From contig NC_088300.1 in assembly GCF_032854445.1 (NCBI RefSeq), positions 59,494,984-59,558,983 on the forward strand: a DNA stretch of 64,000 bases, written 5' to 3'. Below the pieces are notes generated by a model. It made no database searches, had not been told where the DNA came from, and saw only the letters and a program-made list of their open reading frames with translations. Below are positions 12,624 to 24,944 of this stretch, piece after piece. The translations under genes were made by a program, and so were the position numbers. Source of the DNA: Liolophura sinensis. Taxonomy: Eukaryota > Mollusca > Polyplacophora > Chitonida > Chitonidae. Position 1 is the stretch's first letter; every line of letters begins with the position of its first letter.

Positions 12624-15600
12624 CACACACATATATATATATTGGCTGAAATGAGCAGACCAGATGTCCCAAAAATTAAAAGAAATGAGGTAACTGGAAA
12701 CCTATAACTTGAGCAGCGCAACAGGACACTGGTCAGATCAGCCTTCAATGGAGATACCACTGCATACGAACAAATACATGTGTGGGTGTGGTATTAAGAC
12801 AACCCAGAAGTTCAACTCACAGTCCCCAATACCACAGCATTTGTGTACTTCATGGGAAGAATTGCTGCCAGGCCATACACACAGTTCTGAAAAACTCCAT
12901 TGGCCACTGAAACCAAGAGGCCAAAAAAACCATCAGAAACCAAAGTTTTAACCAGCCAAATATTATTACGAGGTAAAAATTACATGTACGAGAAACACAG
13001 ATTTTTGTATATCGTTCAGGAAAAAATTACACGTACAAGAAATACAGATTGTATATTGTTCAGGAAGAAATTACAGACAAGATGAATTTAATGCACTGCC
13101 ACTTTAGTATTACAGAGACCTCAAGCAAATTTCTCTGTGGTTGATACTGTATTTATCATCTGCAAAACATTATATAAATCAAGGAATGAAATAACTTTGT
13201 CACACTGATGCACTCTAAAAATATAATTTTCATTTACACAGAGGAATGGTTTCTTTTCAGCTTACTGTTAAGGACGACGACTGAAGCCATTGTTATCAAG
13301 AAGAATGTCCCGGGCCCTTAAAAATAAATAAATTAGAATTTTTCTGGATTAGCTGTACATGAATCTTGGAAGTGGGTGATGAAGTGGTTAAATGTCAACT
13401 GTGAAAATCCTTAAGTGAAAATTATCAATACCTGTGCTCAGCGAAGTCATATGTTGTATCGCCTGTCCTTTTGTCTATTCCATGAGGTAATGTAACAAAA
13501 TATTCCAGTTAATCAAGGAACAAAATGAATTTTCTTGTAGTATTAAATGTGCTTGTAAATAATTTTGAAGGGGAACAAGGAATAAATAGGGCTAAACTCT
13601 CTTACATGTAGAAACACTGTCCAAATGATGTTAGTGTCTTCTTATCTGTCTACAGTATTTTGTATATTCATAACATTAATGTACACTATGGGAGGGACAA
13701 TTCAAGTGTGGCAGAACCCCCCCCCCCCCAAAAAAAAAAGATAGCCATTAGGCTAGAGTTTAAAACATTAACAAGTGAACATGATCCATAGAGACTAACT
13801 ACATGTAAGTACAGCAGTTATACATCTTACTCATGTTTATTTAATTTTAAACGTCCACTTGTGTTTTCAGGGATCTCCATGTCGGGTGCTTAGCATGCCA
13901 ACATGGTGCCATAGGTGACAGAATCGTCCAAACGCTATTCATGTCTGATATATATCGAGTGGGCATAAAAAAATGGGCTGTACTTTGACACTTAATATCT
14001 CCGAAATCCTCTTACCTTTTGAAAATTTACACACTCAAAAGCCATTATGTCCTAAGTATACAGAATATACAGAGTTTAAGGTTTCTGTTCATGGGACCAA
14101 AATCAAAAACACATATTCCAAACATTTCAAAATGATGTTCTTCCTTGTTTTACTTGAAGAGGTGATCAATTCCTTGTCCACTGCAGAGAAAACCATCTTG
14201 ATTCAGCAAAACTTGTGCCTATCTGGCAGAAGGGTTTCTCTGACTCTAGAGCCAGACAATTTTTCCAGACAACACTTGATTGACGCATGTCACACAGGTG
14301 CAGCATGCGCTTTACTAATGACACCGGAAAGGTGATGCAATGTGGGTCACCAGAACGTGCGTTTTTGAGGCGATGTTTTCATTTTAACCCTGTGTACAGA
14401 CTACTCGTGCTATGATCTTGAAAATTGGTCAGTATATTAACAAAATCATGCCATTTGAATGTGTAAAGTTTGAAAAAGTTTGAACAAAGGATAACGGAGC
14501 AATGCAGCATCAATGTACGGCTCATTTTTTTTTACCCACCCGATATAACAAGGTACATAACTTAAAATGCCTGGGACAGAAGACCCGACAGTACATAAGA
14601 GAACATAGAACATAGAACCATAGTGCAATCTCAACCCACGACGTTCATTTGAAAGCTGACACATTAAGTTTTACACTGCTGTATGAACTGCAAACAAACA
14701 TTCTTTTATTTGGCTACACAAAGCCGGAAACCCATATGTTTTTCGTTTAGTCAGACAAATCTGGTAATAGGGAAAAGACCACTAGGCGACAGTTCTGACT
14801 TGATTTCTCAGTGACAAAAGACATTCAAACAAACATTGTTTGGTTAAGACTAGACTATTTTTCTATGTTTTATGTCCAGTTATGTAAAGGTTGGTTCTTC
14901 CATTCCAGGTATTGAAGTTATGTATCTTTTTATATATATCAGGCCCAGGAGCTTCTAACCAATGTGAGTTAAGATTTCCCTTAAGCCTCAAGCAGGAAGG
15001 TCTGGCAGCAACCTGCAGATGGTTATGGCTTTCCCCTGGGCTATGCCTGGTTTCCTCCCACCACACATGCTGGCTGCTGTCATATACGTGAAATATTCTT
15101 GAGTACGGCATAAAACACCAATCAAATAAATAAATAAACGTGTTTTTAAACTTAACACCTAGAGTGACTAGATATGAACCCTTGTTTTCCACTGAATGTC
15201 TGATGGCCTATAAAACTTCTACAAGATTTGGCCAGTTTTGGATACTTACAGTCACTGGAATCTATCATGGCCAGTACAACAGTCAAGATAAACACTGCCA
15301 CAACGGTCAGTAGACTCCAGATGATTCTCTTGGATGACTGACCCCTGAAACACAGGAATGTTGTCTTCTGCATTGTTTATTTTATTTCTGACAGGTGTTT
15401 TAAGCTGCACTCAAGCCTCTTTTATTTTATGATGAGGAGAGCTGGCTAGAGCCCTTGATAAACATATCACCATCTGCAGGTTGCTGGCAGACCTTCCCAC
15501 TTACAACCAGAGTCTTCTGCATTACAATAATGCTGAAATGACACATACATGTACAGGTGTTTATATACTACAAAAGAAGCAGCAACTACCTAAGCGTCAT

Positions 15601-18195
15601 CAGGTGATTTCCAAGCTAAAATTTGTCACTTACATCACGGCGGTAAATTTTACGGGTGTATGAAACTGAAGTCCTTGGATAAAACTACTAATCTCACTAA
15701 TCTTAGTCTGATAGTCACAGGGAGCTATTGCTTTAACCAACTCAGCCAGCATAGTCTCAGGGAGCTATTGCTTTAACCATCTCAGCCTGCATAGTCACAG
15801 GGAGCTATTGCTTTAACTCTCTCAGCCAGCATAGTCACAGGGAGCTATTGCTTTTACCATCTCAGCCTGCATAGTCACAGGGAGCTATTGCTTTAACTCT
15901 CTCAGCCAGCATAGTCACAGGGAGCTATTGCTTTAACCATCTCAGCCAGCATAGTCACAGGGAGCTATTGCTTTAACCCTCTCAGCCAGCATAGTCACAG
16001 GGAGCTATTGCTTTAACCATCTCAGCCAGCATAGTCACAGGGAGCTATTGCTTTAACCCTCTCAGCCAGCATAGTCACAGGGAGCTATTGCTTTAACCAT
16101 CTCAGCCAGCATAGTCACAGGGAGCTATTGCTTTAACCATCTCAGCCAGCATAGCCACAGGGAGCTATTGCTTTAACCATCTCAGCCAGGAAAATTGTTT
16201 GCCATGGGGTGAAGTGTGGACAGTAGCACTACATCTGCCTCATCATCACACTAAGATGCAGGGGAGGTTGAAATGCTGTCAACTGTCACTTACCCTCCAC
16301 AGTGACAGACCATGTTGAGGAAGCTGAGGAGTATCATGGGGATGTTACTGCAGATGCCCAGGTAGTTGAGAAACTGCTGACGGTACTCCGAACAGCTGCT
16401 TTCATTTGTCGTCAACTTGAAGTCAAAATACTGTTCAGGAAAACAAAAATGAAAATGAGTCAAAACTCAAAACAAAACAAAACCTTTCTGAAAAAAACCT
16501 GGAGATGCAGACACATTAACAATATATGGCGATGAACCCGGTCTAATAATAGTTAGATGCCAACCACCATTTGGTGGAAAACTTTGGCATATATTCATCC
16601 TTAATTTCTTACGGTACATGTACAGTGACTAACCAGTCTGCAGGCTTTAGGAACTGTCTGTTTGGAAGCGTCCACAGAGAACCTGTACAATGGCAGTGAC
16701 ACTTTAGCATGCTAATACACTGTCTAATACACTTGGAAGAAACAGAAAAATGAATGTAAGTTTATAAGGTTTTTACTCCCATAAATTAAAATCACACAAA
16801 GTCATTTTAACAAGAATATTAGAAGTAAATGGAAAAAACTTGTGTTTTAAGATGATTCTTGAATAAGCCCAAAGAATCTCAGGGTTGAAGAGTTTTGTGT
16901 TGAGAGTTCCATATTTTAACACCATTATACATATACATATAGATGAGGCTTACTTTAAGGGACAGGTACAGGTAATGATATGATAGCATGACACTCAGTG
17001 TCCTTGACCAGACAGTTCACATAACCTTAACAGCAGTTTAGGTTCAAGCAGGTGTACTTACAGATTTGGCCGTGATGAACATGTTCCAGGGCATCAGACT
17101 AGCCAATCCATACACCAACATGATCATCTGCACCAACCTCCATCTGTACAACAGAACATAACATTATACATACAGCCTTCACACAGTCCATGGGAGTTTG
17201 GACTGACTGATTCACTCAATAGCTGATTTATTGGCAAATTAGGCTTAGGCCACACCAAGTTTAATTGTTGTTTCACGGGGAGAGTAAATCTTTTTCGATT
17301 TCGGAGAAGGGCATAAAAATAAAACTAAAACTTGAAAATCATATAATCTGTGTAATATGTAGACCAAACATGTGGATTTTCAGTTTTATTTTTATTCCAA
17401 TTTAGCACTTGTTAGTGTTAGCTTGCCCATAAAACACAAAATATGATTGGTGTTGGATTACCTCATGGATAATCAGACTTTAGTCACAAGCACCTATAAA
17501 TCATTGGAAAAAAAAGTTTGAATATTGCAATGCATTCCTATCACTTTTTTTCTCAACTTATGTGCATCATACATTCCTCACAATTCACATGGGTGTATGT
17601 TTCATATCAAACAAAATCATCTGCCAGCAACCCGCAGATGGTTGTGGGTTTCCCCGGGCTCTGCGCGCTTTTCTTCCACCATAATGCTGGCAACAATATT
17701 TCACTTATATGACAGCGGCCAGCGTTATGGTAGGAGGGAACTAGACAGAGCTCAGTTTATGTATGGTAGAACATAAAATGGCAGGAGCATTAAACATCCA
17801 TGTATACATGTAAGTTAATGTATCGAAATAGAAAATAGTTTTTATCCTATACTTCAAGTGGTATGGGTCATAAGGACTCGCCAGCAGAGAGAAGTAACAG
17901 AAAGTTATTCAAGGCTGACTGCGAGTGAAAGGTACATGAAACATCCATTAAGGTAACCCCTGCCCTCCCCTGCCCTCCCCTCCCCAAAAACCGGGTGTTC
18001 TTAATAAGGGATCCATGAAGGGAAACATGCACATAAGTCATGATGACACAGGACAAATGCAGAAGTTACTGATGTAACACTGGTCTATAAAAATACTTCA
18101 ACACCACACCATTAGCAAATGTTTGAATTACCTTGATACATCATCGTTCACATATATTTATTCTGGGCAAACATAATCACTATTCAGGTCATCAC

Positions 18196-18270
<75 letters not shown>

Positions 18271-21126
18271 TTATTGGATGTAACCTGACTAACTCCACCT
18301 CCCATTGAAAATGGTGCCATTCTAAAGCTTTTACTGGGATTTAGAAAGATTTTTTATGTCTTTGAATTTAATTTTTCCCAAATCTCCTTTTTTTTTCTCA
18401 TTTGGCATAATATGGTAAAAAAAAAAAAATGAACATTTCCTTCCTGACCTACCCTATTTTTCTGATAGGGTGTAACATAGAATTTTTTAATTCTACAGTA
18501 TTATGTTCATTCATATTTACAGAATATCACGGTACAGGATCCCAATAAAATGTTCCTCTACATGTTATTAAATCCACAAACTTCGTTTACTGGATGAAAC
18601 TTTCGATGGATAAGAGAAGATTCAACTCCTACGAGAAAGCTCTGTTTCACATTCACAAAACAGTTGTAAATCGACATGATGACCCCATTGTCTTATAACA
18701 AGTTTGCGATGATGTTTTAATAACTCATTGACCAACATGTACTTAGGCCAAAAGGATATGTATTTCTTATTGAGAAACATACACGAGTGTTCATGATCTT
18801 GTTGAAATAATACTAACCCACTTAAAATAAATATATTCAGCCTGACAAATATCTTTTCTATCCTCAAAATTAAAAAAAAACACGCTAGTTTTACATAACA
18901 GTGAATAACACTTGACCAGACACTGGCATGATTGGCATCAATACTTTTCCCTGTCTACAACATTACAATATAATGTACGTATTTCCCCTTACTGCACAAC
19001 GAAAAGCTAAAAATAAGCACAGATCTTGCTTGAAGATAATACACTTGTCTGTTTCTTCTACACAAGATAAGTACATGTGGCTGCAATTTATACCTGAGTG
19101 TAACCTGGCCTAAAGCAATAGGGAGGTTTAATCCTTAGCTTAGTTATTCTGAGATCTAGAGCCAATTGCACATAACCATTTCTGACTTAAGCAAAAATTT
19201 AAAACCTATTTGACAATCCTTCTTTTTAGGTACTGAAAGTTGAGATTATGATTTTGATTTTGATTCTGTCAGACTTTTAATTACTAGGCCCTAAAGATCA
19301 GCTTTAAAATCATACATCAAATTTTGACTTAAGTCAGAAATGGCTTTGTCGGATCAGCACCTGATCCTATATGTGAAGGGGAAGCAATCAAGTAGCCTCT
19401 GAGCAGTATAATAAACAAAAAAATTACCTACTGAAGTGCAAAGTTTTTAACTTTTGCATAATAGTATGCTGTTTGCAGGTTTCTCCTGCAACTGAATTTG
19501 TATAAAATTGTGAAAACTGTAATTGTTAAAATAATTCCATAAGTTTTCTTTGACATTAATCTTTGCATTTGTGTGATATTAAGTTTGTTAGATTTTAAAA
19601 GCTGGTCAAAAATCTTTGTAGTTCCCCTACATGCATACACAGACAACAGACAGACCTGTCTTTAGGTGGATGTTTGGGGAACTGTCGGTCATGTTCGGAG
19701 TTGGTGAAGTTCAGGACATCGTCCGAGTGATTGTTGGATTCCCATCCTGATGCCTTAGACACAGGAGAGAGAAATTCCACTGTTTCCTCAGCAGTGCCTC
19801 GTTCTGCCAGAAAAGACATAATTAATGCAACAGAGAAGACTACAATGTCTAGAGAACATTCCACCACTGAAATGTGCATGTACACTCACAGCAGTGGAGT
19901 GGACTTGAAATTTAATACCCAGCTCAGCTGTCTAAACAATGATATGGGTACTAGCTTCAGCTGTGTCCCATAGTTATACAGTATTACACATGAACATGTT
20001 GTACAGTACTGTGTACAGTACTGTGTTGTATATACATGTATGTACAAGTTGGGATAGAGTATCATGGTATTTACATGTATAACGTAATCTTGTCAACCAA
20101 AGTTTTAAGTACTGTGCCAATGTCCAAAGCATTACACAACATGACAAAACCTTGTATGCACAATACAATACAATACTGCAGAGCAATATGTAACGGTAAA
20201 GCCATAAAATGATGCAAGAGCCAGCAATATGGTGTTCTCAAAACATAATTAAATACTTACCGTAACAAAAAAAAAAAACCTAAAATTTTACATTAAAGGT
20301 AGAATAATTTTTTTTATCTTTCAACATTTCCGACACCGATTTGCATGTATTTTTTTTTTACCAGTCTTCGAGTGTGCACCAGTCAAGTATGAACTCACCA
20401 AATACATGAACTAACCAAATACATGAGCTTACCAAATACATGAACTAACCAAATACATGAACTTACCAAATACATAAACTTACTAAAATATATGAACTAA
20501 CCAAATACATGAACTAACCAAATACATGTACTACAATCTACAAATACATGTACATGTATATATATATATGTACCTGGACAGACATATTGATGCACATTGT
20601 TATATATTCCTATAATGATTAAGCTGCATCAAAACTACATTAATCTTTATTAATTGTAAACACATGTTTTAAAATTTTACATTGTATTTCCTTCAGTTAA
20701 TAATCTTAAATCATGTTCAACATAAATTCATGTAATAAAACCTTAAGATTCTTTTTCAGCTCAAATTATGTGGAAAACATTGCAATTTTACCTTGAATCA
20801 TTACCAGGCAACATGTAATGCACTTAAAAATTACATAGTGAAAAAAAAGCTGTTTTTGGCAATTAATTGATCTGATTTTACGTAAGAAATAAAACAACAC
20901 TATAGTTTCATTCAGCTGTCCTTAGACTGACACACAATATAAACAGCATCCTATACATGTACAATATTGGCACAGGCAACATATATGACGTACCTGAGTG
21001 ATTTTTGCTGATGGGCGTTGAGTGTGAGGGTATGGAGTTTGAGGTGTTTAGGTGCTCCGAGTTAGCTACCTTCTTCCTCTTCCCAAATGTGGACATTGGG
21101 TAGTCCTCTTCTGCTGGGGAACTCAT
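7397..21126 (-). CDS. Equilibrative nucleoside transporter (SLC29/ENT family)
   Basis: Multi-pass membrane protein expected to carry nucleosides down their gradient. Coding exons, 5' to 3' on the minus strand: 21126-20994, 19803-19656, 17143-17062, 16430-16294, 15344-15250, 13316-13266, 12906-12821, 11735-11687, 11150-11053, 10665-10564, 10144-10042, 9334-9249, 8361-8153, 7547-7397. All have AG/GT borders, phases agree, and the total of 1530 nt gives 509 aa. Family landmarks are WRLVQ...LASLMPWNMF (about residues 95-116, TM1), SDWPGTFFLITMAS (TM4), SPSTRTAAIYYFIT (TM6), KYYKYYQ at the start of the large loop, IWVQLFSVAFIFF (TM7), LSNYRPEVR, and TAGMMMAFALIVGLFLG (last helix). The N-terminal tail of about 94 residues is polar and longer than in human ENT1, which has 456 aa overall. 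TM8 reads FNVFAFLGN, lacking the D and R of the usual FDxxGR (see findings). The donor after exon 2 (GTCTGT) is weak. The paralogue (ENT1/2/3-like) cannot be fixed by eye. Exon borders are inferred from sequence alone. Confidence 0.93.
7798..8008 (-). mobile_element. SINE copy, near full length
   Basis: The copy lies in the last ENT intron. Reading on the minus strand it runs from a degenerate tRNA-like head (complement of the block at 7985-8008) through a B-box-like GTTCAAGTCC (complement of GGACTTGAAC) and the shared core to the ACGGCGTAAAAC..CCAATCA end at 7798. The long AAATAAA tail is absent. Confidence 0.75.
9013..9137 (+). mobile_element. SINE copy, core to 3' end
   Basis: The copy carries CCAGCAACCTGCGGATGGTC, the GGTTTCCTCCAACCATAATG block and GTGAAATATTCTTGA. 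It sits in an ENT intron just upstream of exon 12 in plus coordinates. The head and tail are missing. Confidence 0.75.
9703..9883 (-). mobile_element. SINE copy with (ATTT)n tail on plus strand
   Basis: The run of ATTT at 9703-9726 is the complement of the SINE A-rich tail. It is followed by the complement of the conserved 3' block (GATTGG, CTCAAGAATATTTCACTTAT) and the core, up to the complement of the CCAGCATGAACTT segment. The copy lies in an ENT intron. Confidence 0.75.
9891..9960. repeat. Dispersed repeat starting with (GAAT)n
   Basis: GAATGAATAAATGAATGATT is followed by ATGGTTTAACGCCAC. A similar segment occurs at 10411-10490 (GAATGAATGAATGATTATGG, then GTTAATGCCACACC). The two are separate copies of one short interspersed family inside ENT introns. 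The type of element is not determined. Confidence 0.55.
11783..11845. repeat. 21-bp direct repeat, three copies
   Basis: GTGTGTCACTTAAACAAA is repeated three times with small changes in an ENT intron. It is a minor local tandem duplication. Confidence 0.8.
11941..12207 (-). mobile_element. tRNA-derived SINE, most complete copy
   Basis: On the minus strand the head shows an A-box-like TGGCTCAGTTGG (complement of 12184-12195) and a B-box-like GAGTTCAAGTCC (complement of 12116-12127). Both are expected of a tRNA-derived RNA polymerase III promoter. Then come the shared core (GGTCTGCCAGCAACCTGCAG, GTATAAGTGAAATACTCTTG) and the AATAAATAAATTTA tail at 11941. At least a dozen related copies lie in this window in both orientations. 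The family name is not assigned. It sits in an ENT intron. Confidence 0.85.
12570..12642. repeat. (TA)n microsatellite with (CA) interruption
   Basis: This is almost pure TA/AT dinucleotide with a short CACACACA stretch, in an ENT intron. Confidence 0.95.
12977..13073. repeat. Two-copy direct repeat of about 50 bp
   Basis: AATTACATGTACGAGAAACA and the next copy AATTACACGTACAAGAAATA are each followed by CAGATT..GTATAT..GTTCAGGAA. This is a local duplication in an ENT intron. Confidence 0.75.
13947..14549. mobile_element. Fold-back (long inverted repeat) element
   Basis: The left arm 13947-14061 and right arm 14432-14549 are imperfect reverse complements over about 115 bp. Both read as ATATCG(A/G)GTGGG, an A-run, ATG(G/A)GC(T/C)GTAC, and further in TTTACACA(C/T)TCAAA. 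The centre holds a plus-strand open frame (13973-14335) of no recognisable family. The element lies in ENT intron 5 and is probably a non-autonomous DNA element. The ends and any target-site duplication were not resolved. Confidence 0.6.
14985..15137 (+). mobile_element. SINE copy, core to tail
   Basis: The core starts at GAAGGTCTGGCAGCAACCTG and continues through GAAATATTCTTGAGTACGGC to CACCAATCAAATAAATAAAT. It lies in ENT intron 5. Confidence 0.8.
15376..15512 (-). mobile_element. Degenerate SINE copy
   Basis: Complementary orientation: TGTTTATTTTATTTCTGACA and GGTGTTTTAAGCTGCACTCA resemble the SINE 3' end, and CATCTGCAGGTTGCTGGCAG and ACCTTCCCACTTACA its core. The middle is shortened. Confidence 0.6.
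15711..16190. repeat. 40-bp minisatellite, 12 copies
   Basis: The unit combines CATAGTCACAGGGAGCTATT with GCTTTAACCATCTCAGCCAG. Units are nearly identical, alternating ACCAT/ACTCT/ACCCT. This suggests recent expansion and some higher-order period. It lies in ENT intron 4, between exons 16430-16294 and 15344-15250. Confidence 0.95.
17618..17755. mobile_element. Inverted chimera of two SINE fragments
   Basis: The left part (17618-17690) is the SINE core in plus orientation, from TGCCAGCAACCCGCAGATGG to CACCATAATGCTGGC. The right part (about 17692-17755) is the 3' block in minus orientation (AATATTTCACTTATATGAC, GCGGCCAGCGTTATGG). The two parts meet near the same internal point of the element. 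Confidence 0.6.
18199..18271. repeat. (AT)n(GT)n microsatellite
   Basis: About 29 AT dinucleotides are followed by about 7 GT dinucleotides, in ENT intron 2. Confidence 0.97.
19176..19343. mobile_element. Palindromic MITE-like element, copy 1
   Basis: The arm CCATTTCTGACTTAAG..AAAATTT at 19176-19200 is the near-perfect reverse complement of the arm at 19319-19343. The arms are about 25 bp and the whole about 170 bp. A related element is at 32147-32303. No transposase is present. It lies in ENT intron 2. Confidence 0.6.
20397..20535. repeat. 17-bp tandem repeat, about 8 copies
   Basis: The unit is ACCAAATACATGAACTA with small changes, in ENT intron 1. Confidence 0.9.
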
Positions 21127-21421
21127 GATGCTAGGGGTTAGTTACTGGCACAAGTAGACCAGGTCAAGCAGTCTTAACAAGGCTTCAGGTAAATACCAGG
21201 TAACATTAAACACCTGAGAATTTTTGCTCAGACTGTGAAGTAAAACTTTTACTCAGCTGTCAGTCAGTCTACACAGGCTGTCTAGGGATTCCTTCTGTAA
21301 CATGTCTGTCATGTCAATTTGGGCTGGTTTCTCCAGGTATCAGGCCATGGTGGTTGGTTGTGTGAACAAACAGTTGACAGGGCTTACATGTACCTCCCCA
21401 ACACATGACAAAGTCCACCAT
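21127..21421 (-). other. Probable 5' UTR of the ENT gene
   Basis: The stretch upstream of the ATG at 21126 ends at a good acceptor (GTTTGCAG, complement of plus 21422-21429). This suggests that the first coding exon begins at 21421 and that an untranslated exon lies further upstream. The minus-strand consensus donor CAGGTAAGT with exon end at 29550 is one candidate partner. This is inference from splice motifs only. Confidence 0.4.
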
Positions 21422-23759
21422 CTGCAAACACAGGGAAAATATATCACACACAATTAGTCTGCTGGCTATACACCATGATATAGACCACACTGTTTAAATC
21501 TAAATGACTGAGGTGAACTTACATGTATATAAGCAGTAGAATGCCCCCATGTCACTCAGTTACATTGGGAACTGAAGTTATACAAGTGTATGTACTACAT
21601 GCATCAGGCACATAATGAAAGAGGCCGTGATATAAAACAGCTCAAACAATGCCCCGAAGTCATTAACATAATCACCGTGAATTAACACTGACACTCAAGC
21701 AACCTTAATATGAAGCCACTGCTTAATGTTGTGGAGGATTTAATATACATGTACCTTGTGTTATGTGGGCTTATGTAAGACAAAGTCCAGAATCAGTACT
21801 GTGTGCTTTGTCTACTGAGTAGCCAGTGATTGGATATCAGTCAACATACAGGATGGATTAACTGCCATGACATAACTAATTCCATGCTATGATACTCTTG
21901 TGGATACCACATGTTGCCTACATTGTATATATACATAAATAGGCATTTACACATTAGATTACTGTAATCAACCAAATGAATACACAACATAAATGCAGAT
22001 AAAGATATGGACATTAAATAAATAATTAATACTCTTAATCCACAAAATACATGAATAAACATTTATATGGGCAAGAAAAGAATAGTAGATCTTAATCGCT
22101 TGTATACAAAGTACGAATACAAAGGTAGGGATAACAGATAATATTGATGGCAGAAAATTAAGCTGCCTTCGGCTCCAAAAGGCCCAAAGAACTCCACTGG
22201 TCACCTTTTTTCACCAGGGCACCACAAAATATACGAGTGGGTGAAACCAGAAATACCTGGCCAAGGTCAGTATTGAACACCTACTTTGTGTTTCAGAGAG
22301 ACACATTAGCACAGTGACACTTTGTAGACAGCCACATACAGAACCACCATATTTTATATGCACTCACATGAAGATACATTTACAGGTACATGCTATAACT
22401 GTTACATATATACACGTATAATTGTGCTAGATGTTCATGTCCTTACATACAACAATCACCTAAGCCTTTCAAATCATATCATAAATTGGACGTCTGCTTT
22501 TAGGTGGTCTTTTCAAAACAGCATTTCACACTTTTAATTTTCAGTTTCAGGACTATTGATACAAGATGCACATACTCCATTGAGCATTTTGACAGTCTGT
22601 CAAGCATGTCATTGAATTTTACAGCTCATGCTACTGGCAACTTTTTTGCTCTTTTGTTAATATAGTATTTATGACTACTGGTGTATCGGCAGGTGCTCAA
22701 GTTGAAGATTTATATGTTTACATGACCATGTACACATTGCAATTCTTAAAATCTCAATGATTTAACACAATAAATGGCCTAAAATTTTGTGCATGACTAA
22801 GCTGCTCATTTTGTCCGAGTCTGAGAGTTCTGTTGGTCTTAAAAAGTTGGTTTGAAAAATACATGAGGGATGATATCCTAATGGATCTAGCACCGAGGGA
22901 TTTCATCGTTCATTTAAATCCAAAGGTGTAATTTTTAGAGCACTGTATCCGGGTTTAAAGACAGTTTTACATACGGGAAGGTGCCTATAAGATTTGAGCT
23001 TTGTACTATTGAGAGATCACTTTGAAATATGTCAAAATGTTACAAACATTCAAACCTGGTTTGCACTTACATGTAAAGGTACAGCTGCCAGTATAACTAT
23101 CATTGCAAGGTACAATGTACTTACCAAAGCCGAAATCTGACTTATGACAGCTGACAACACAGTGACAATGTACCACATGTATGACAGGATAGCTATCTGC
23201 CTGGACACATTCCCGAGCTGGTCCCTGCTGGGTTGGAAAGGTAACCCAGAAGACTGTTTAAGTCACCCACACACTACTGGTATTCCCGGAGCACACCACT
23301 TGTGTATCACAGCAGGGCTAATTGGGGTCAGCTGATCCCCCTGTCTGTATACACACCAGCTGTACACTGATCACAGACCACATACTTGTACTTGTCCACA
23401 TGTCCTGACCAGGCTACAGCAAACAAATGTACCCTGTTAGGCTTTGTTACACCCTGGTTAAACTAGCCGCCTAAGGCAGGGACATAAATAACATCTTTAG
23501 GATGACTACTAACAGTTGATGTGGTGGCTACTGTCATATAAGGTGCAAAAAGCCTGTAGATTGATCTAAAAAATAAATAAATAAATAAATAAAAAAAAAA
23601 TTTCTGTTACAAACAAATAAAGGTTTTGTATGCCTGCTTCTCTGAAGGTCTACACTAACTACTGCATGACTATCAGGTCTGACCCACTAAAACACACTTA
23701 TGTCCAGCTCAAAATTGAACAAGGAAAAAGGATAATCTACTTGGCTATAAAATATTACT

Positions 23760-23880
23760 GGATTTATTTATTTATTTATTTATTTGATTGGCATTTTACT
23801 CTGTATTCAAGAATATTTCACTTATACGATGGCGGCCATCATTCCAATGGGAGGAAACCAGTCGAAGCCCGGGGGAAAAT
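23760..23880 (-). mobile_element. SINE copy, 3' half
   Basis: The ATTT run at 23760-23785 is followed by GATTGGCATTTTACTCTGTA, CAAGAATATTTCACTTATAC and GGGAGGAAACC, which is the SINE 3' half in complementary orientation. The head is missing. Confidence 0.8.
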
Positions 23881-24944
23881 ACTGGAGTTGATTAAGATGT
23901 TAAGACGTACCAATGTGTCATAACTACATGTACATTCATACCAGAGATGCCTTACTCATACTTGTACTGAATCAGTGTTTGAGCAATTTGCACTTGTAAC
24001 ATAGTGATAAAATTTAAAGAGGGCTCATGCTGTACTGGAAATTTTCAGCCAAAAATCAATCAGCACAAATCTAATAAGTGTTTTTTCCATTATTTTAGAA
24101 TAGTCACAAGAAATAACCATTCACAAAATATCAACCTTGTTGGTGCATGTCTTATAGTTCTAAATCTCTAAATCAGGTAAAAACTTCTCAAATTTTTAAA
24201 GTGGATCGCAATATACATGCAACTTTATTAACTTTAAAATCATTTTAACACAAGTTGTACAAACACAAGTGATACTTACAGAAAGGTAATAATCTGAGCT
24301 ATTCTTGGTAAACACTGAAAATTAGATTTGATTAGTGATGCATTTTTTGCCAAAAACCTCCAGCATACATGTAGTCTCTTTAATGATGCTAGGAACAGGC
24401 TCTTACTAAACATACATCATTTAATAAATTTCATTCAAAATTACGTTGCAATCGAGGCTATGTCACTTGTATTCATATTTACACATTTAGAGATCAGGTT
24501 TGTGGGGAAAATGATCACACTGAAATGTATGTTGTACCTGACAAACCTCCTAACAGAAGGATCAAATCTAGATAAACCTCTTCCCCTGTCATCTTTCTCT
24601 ACTTTTATCGATAAGGGGTGAGTGATGGAGTTGGATTAAATGGTCTGTCTCAATCAGGCAAATCTGACAAGTTATCAGTACTACTATGCATGTGTTTACA
24701 GCACAAGTCATGTTCAGCAATCAATAACAGGAAACTGGTGGAGTGTAATCAATATAAACCTTCCCGTTACTGTTACCTACATGTGACCCTTATTCATCAT
24801 AGATAACATATCACACAATTACAGGTACCAGTGGGCTGGCAGTCATAACGTTTTCAATTCAAAATTGTCTGTACATGCAATCATGATAATGAGGATATAT
24901 GTTCACATGTAAATAAATGTTTACTACATGTACCTTTCTCCAGA

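Noticed and set aside
13973-14335. 120-codon plus-strand frame as a gene nested in ENT
   Set aside because: It lies within a fold-back repeat, has no recognised domain and no splice or promoter evidence. It is reported only as part of the element.
15711-16190. CRISPR-like regular repeats
   Set aside because: Units are directly adjacent without unique spacers, the organism is an animal, and no cas genes exist.
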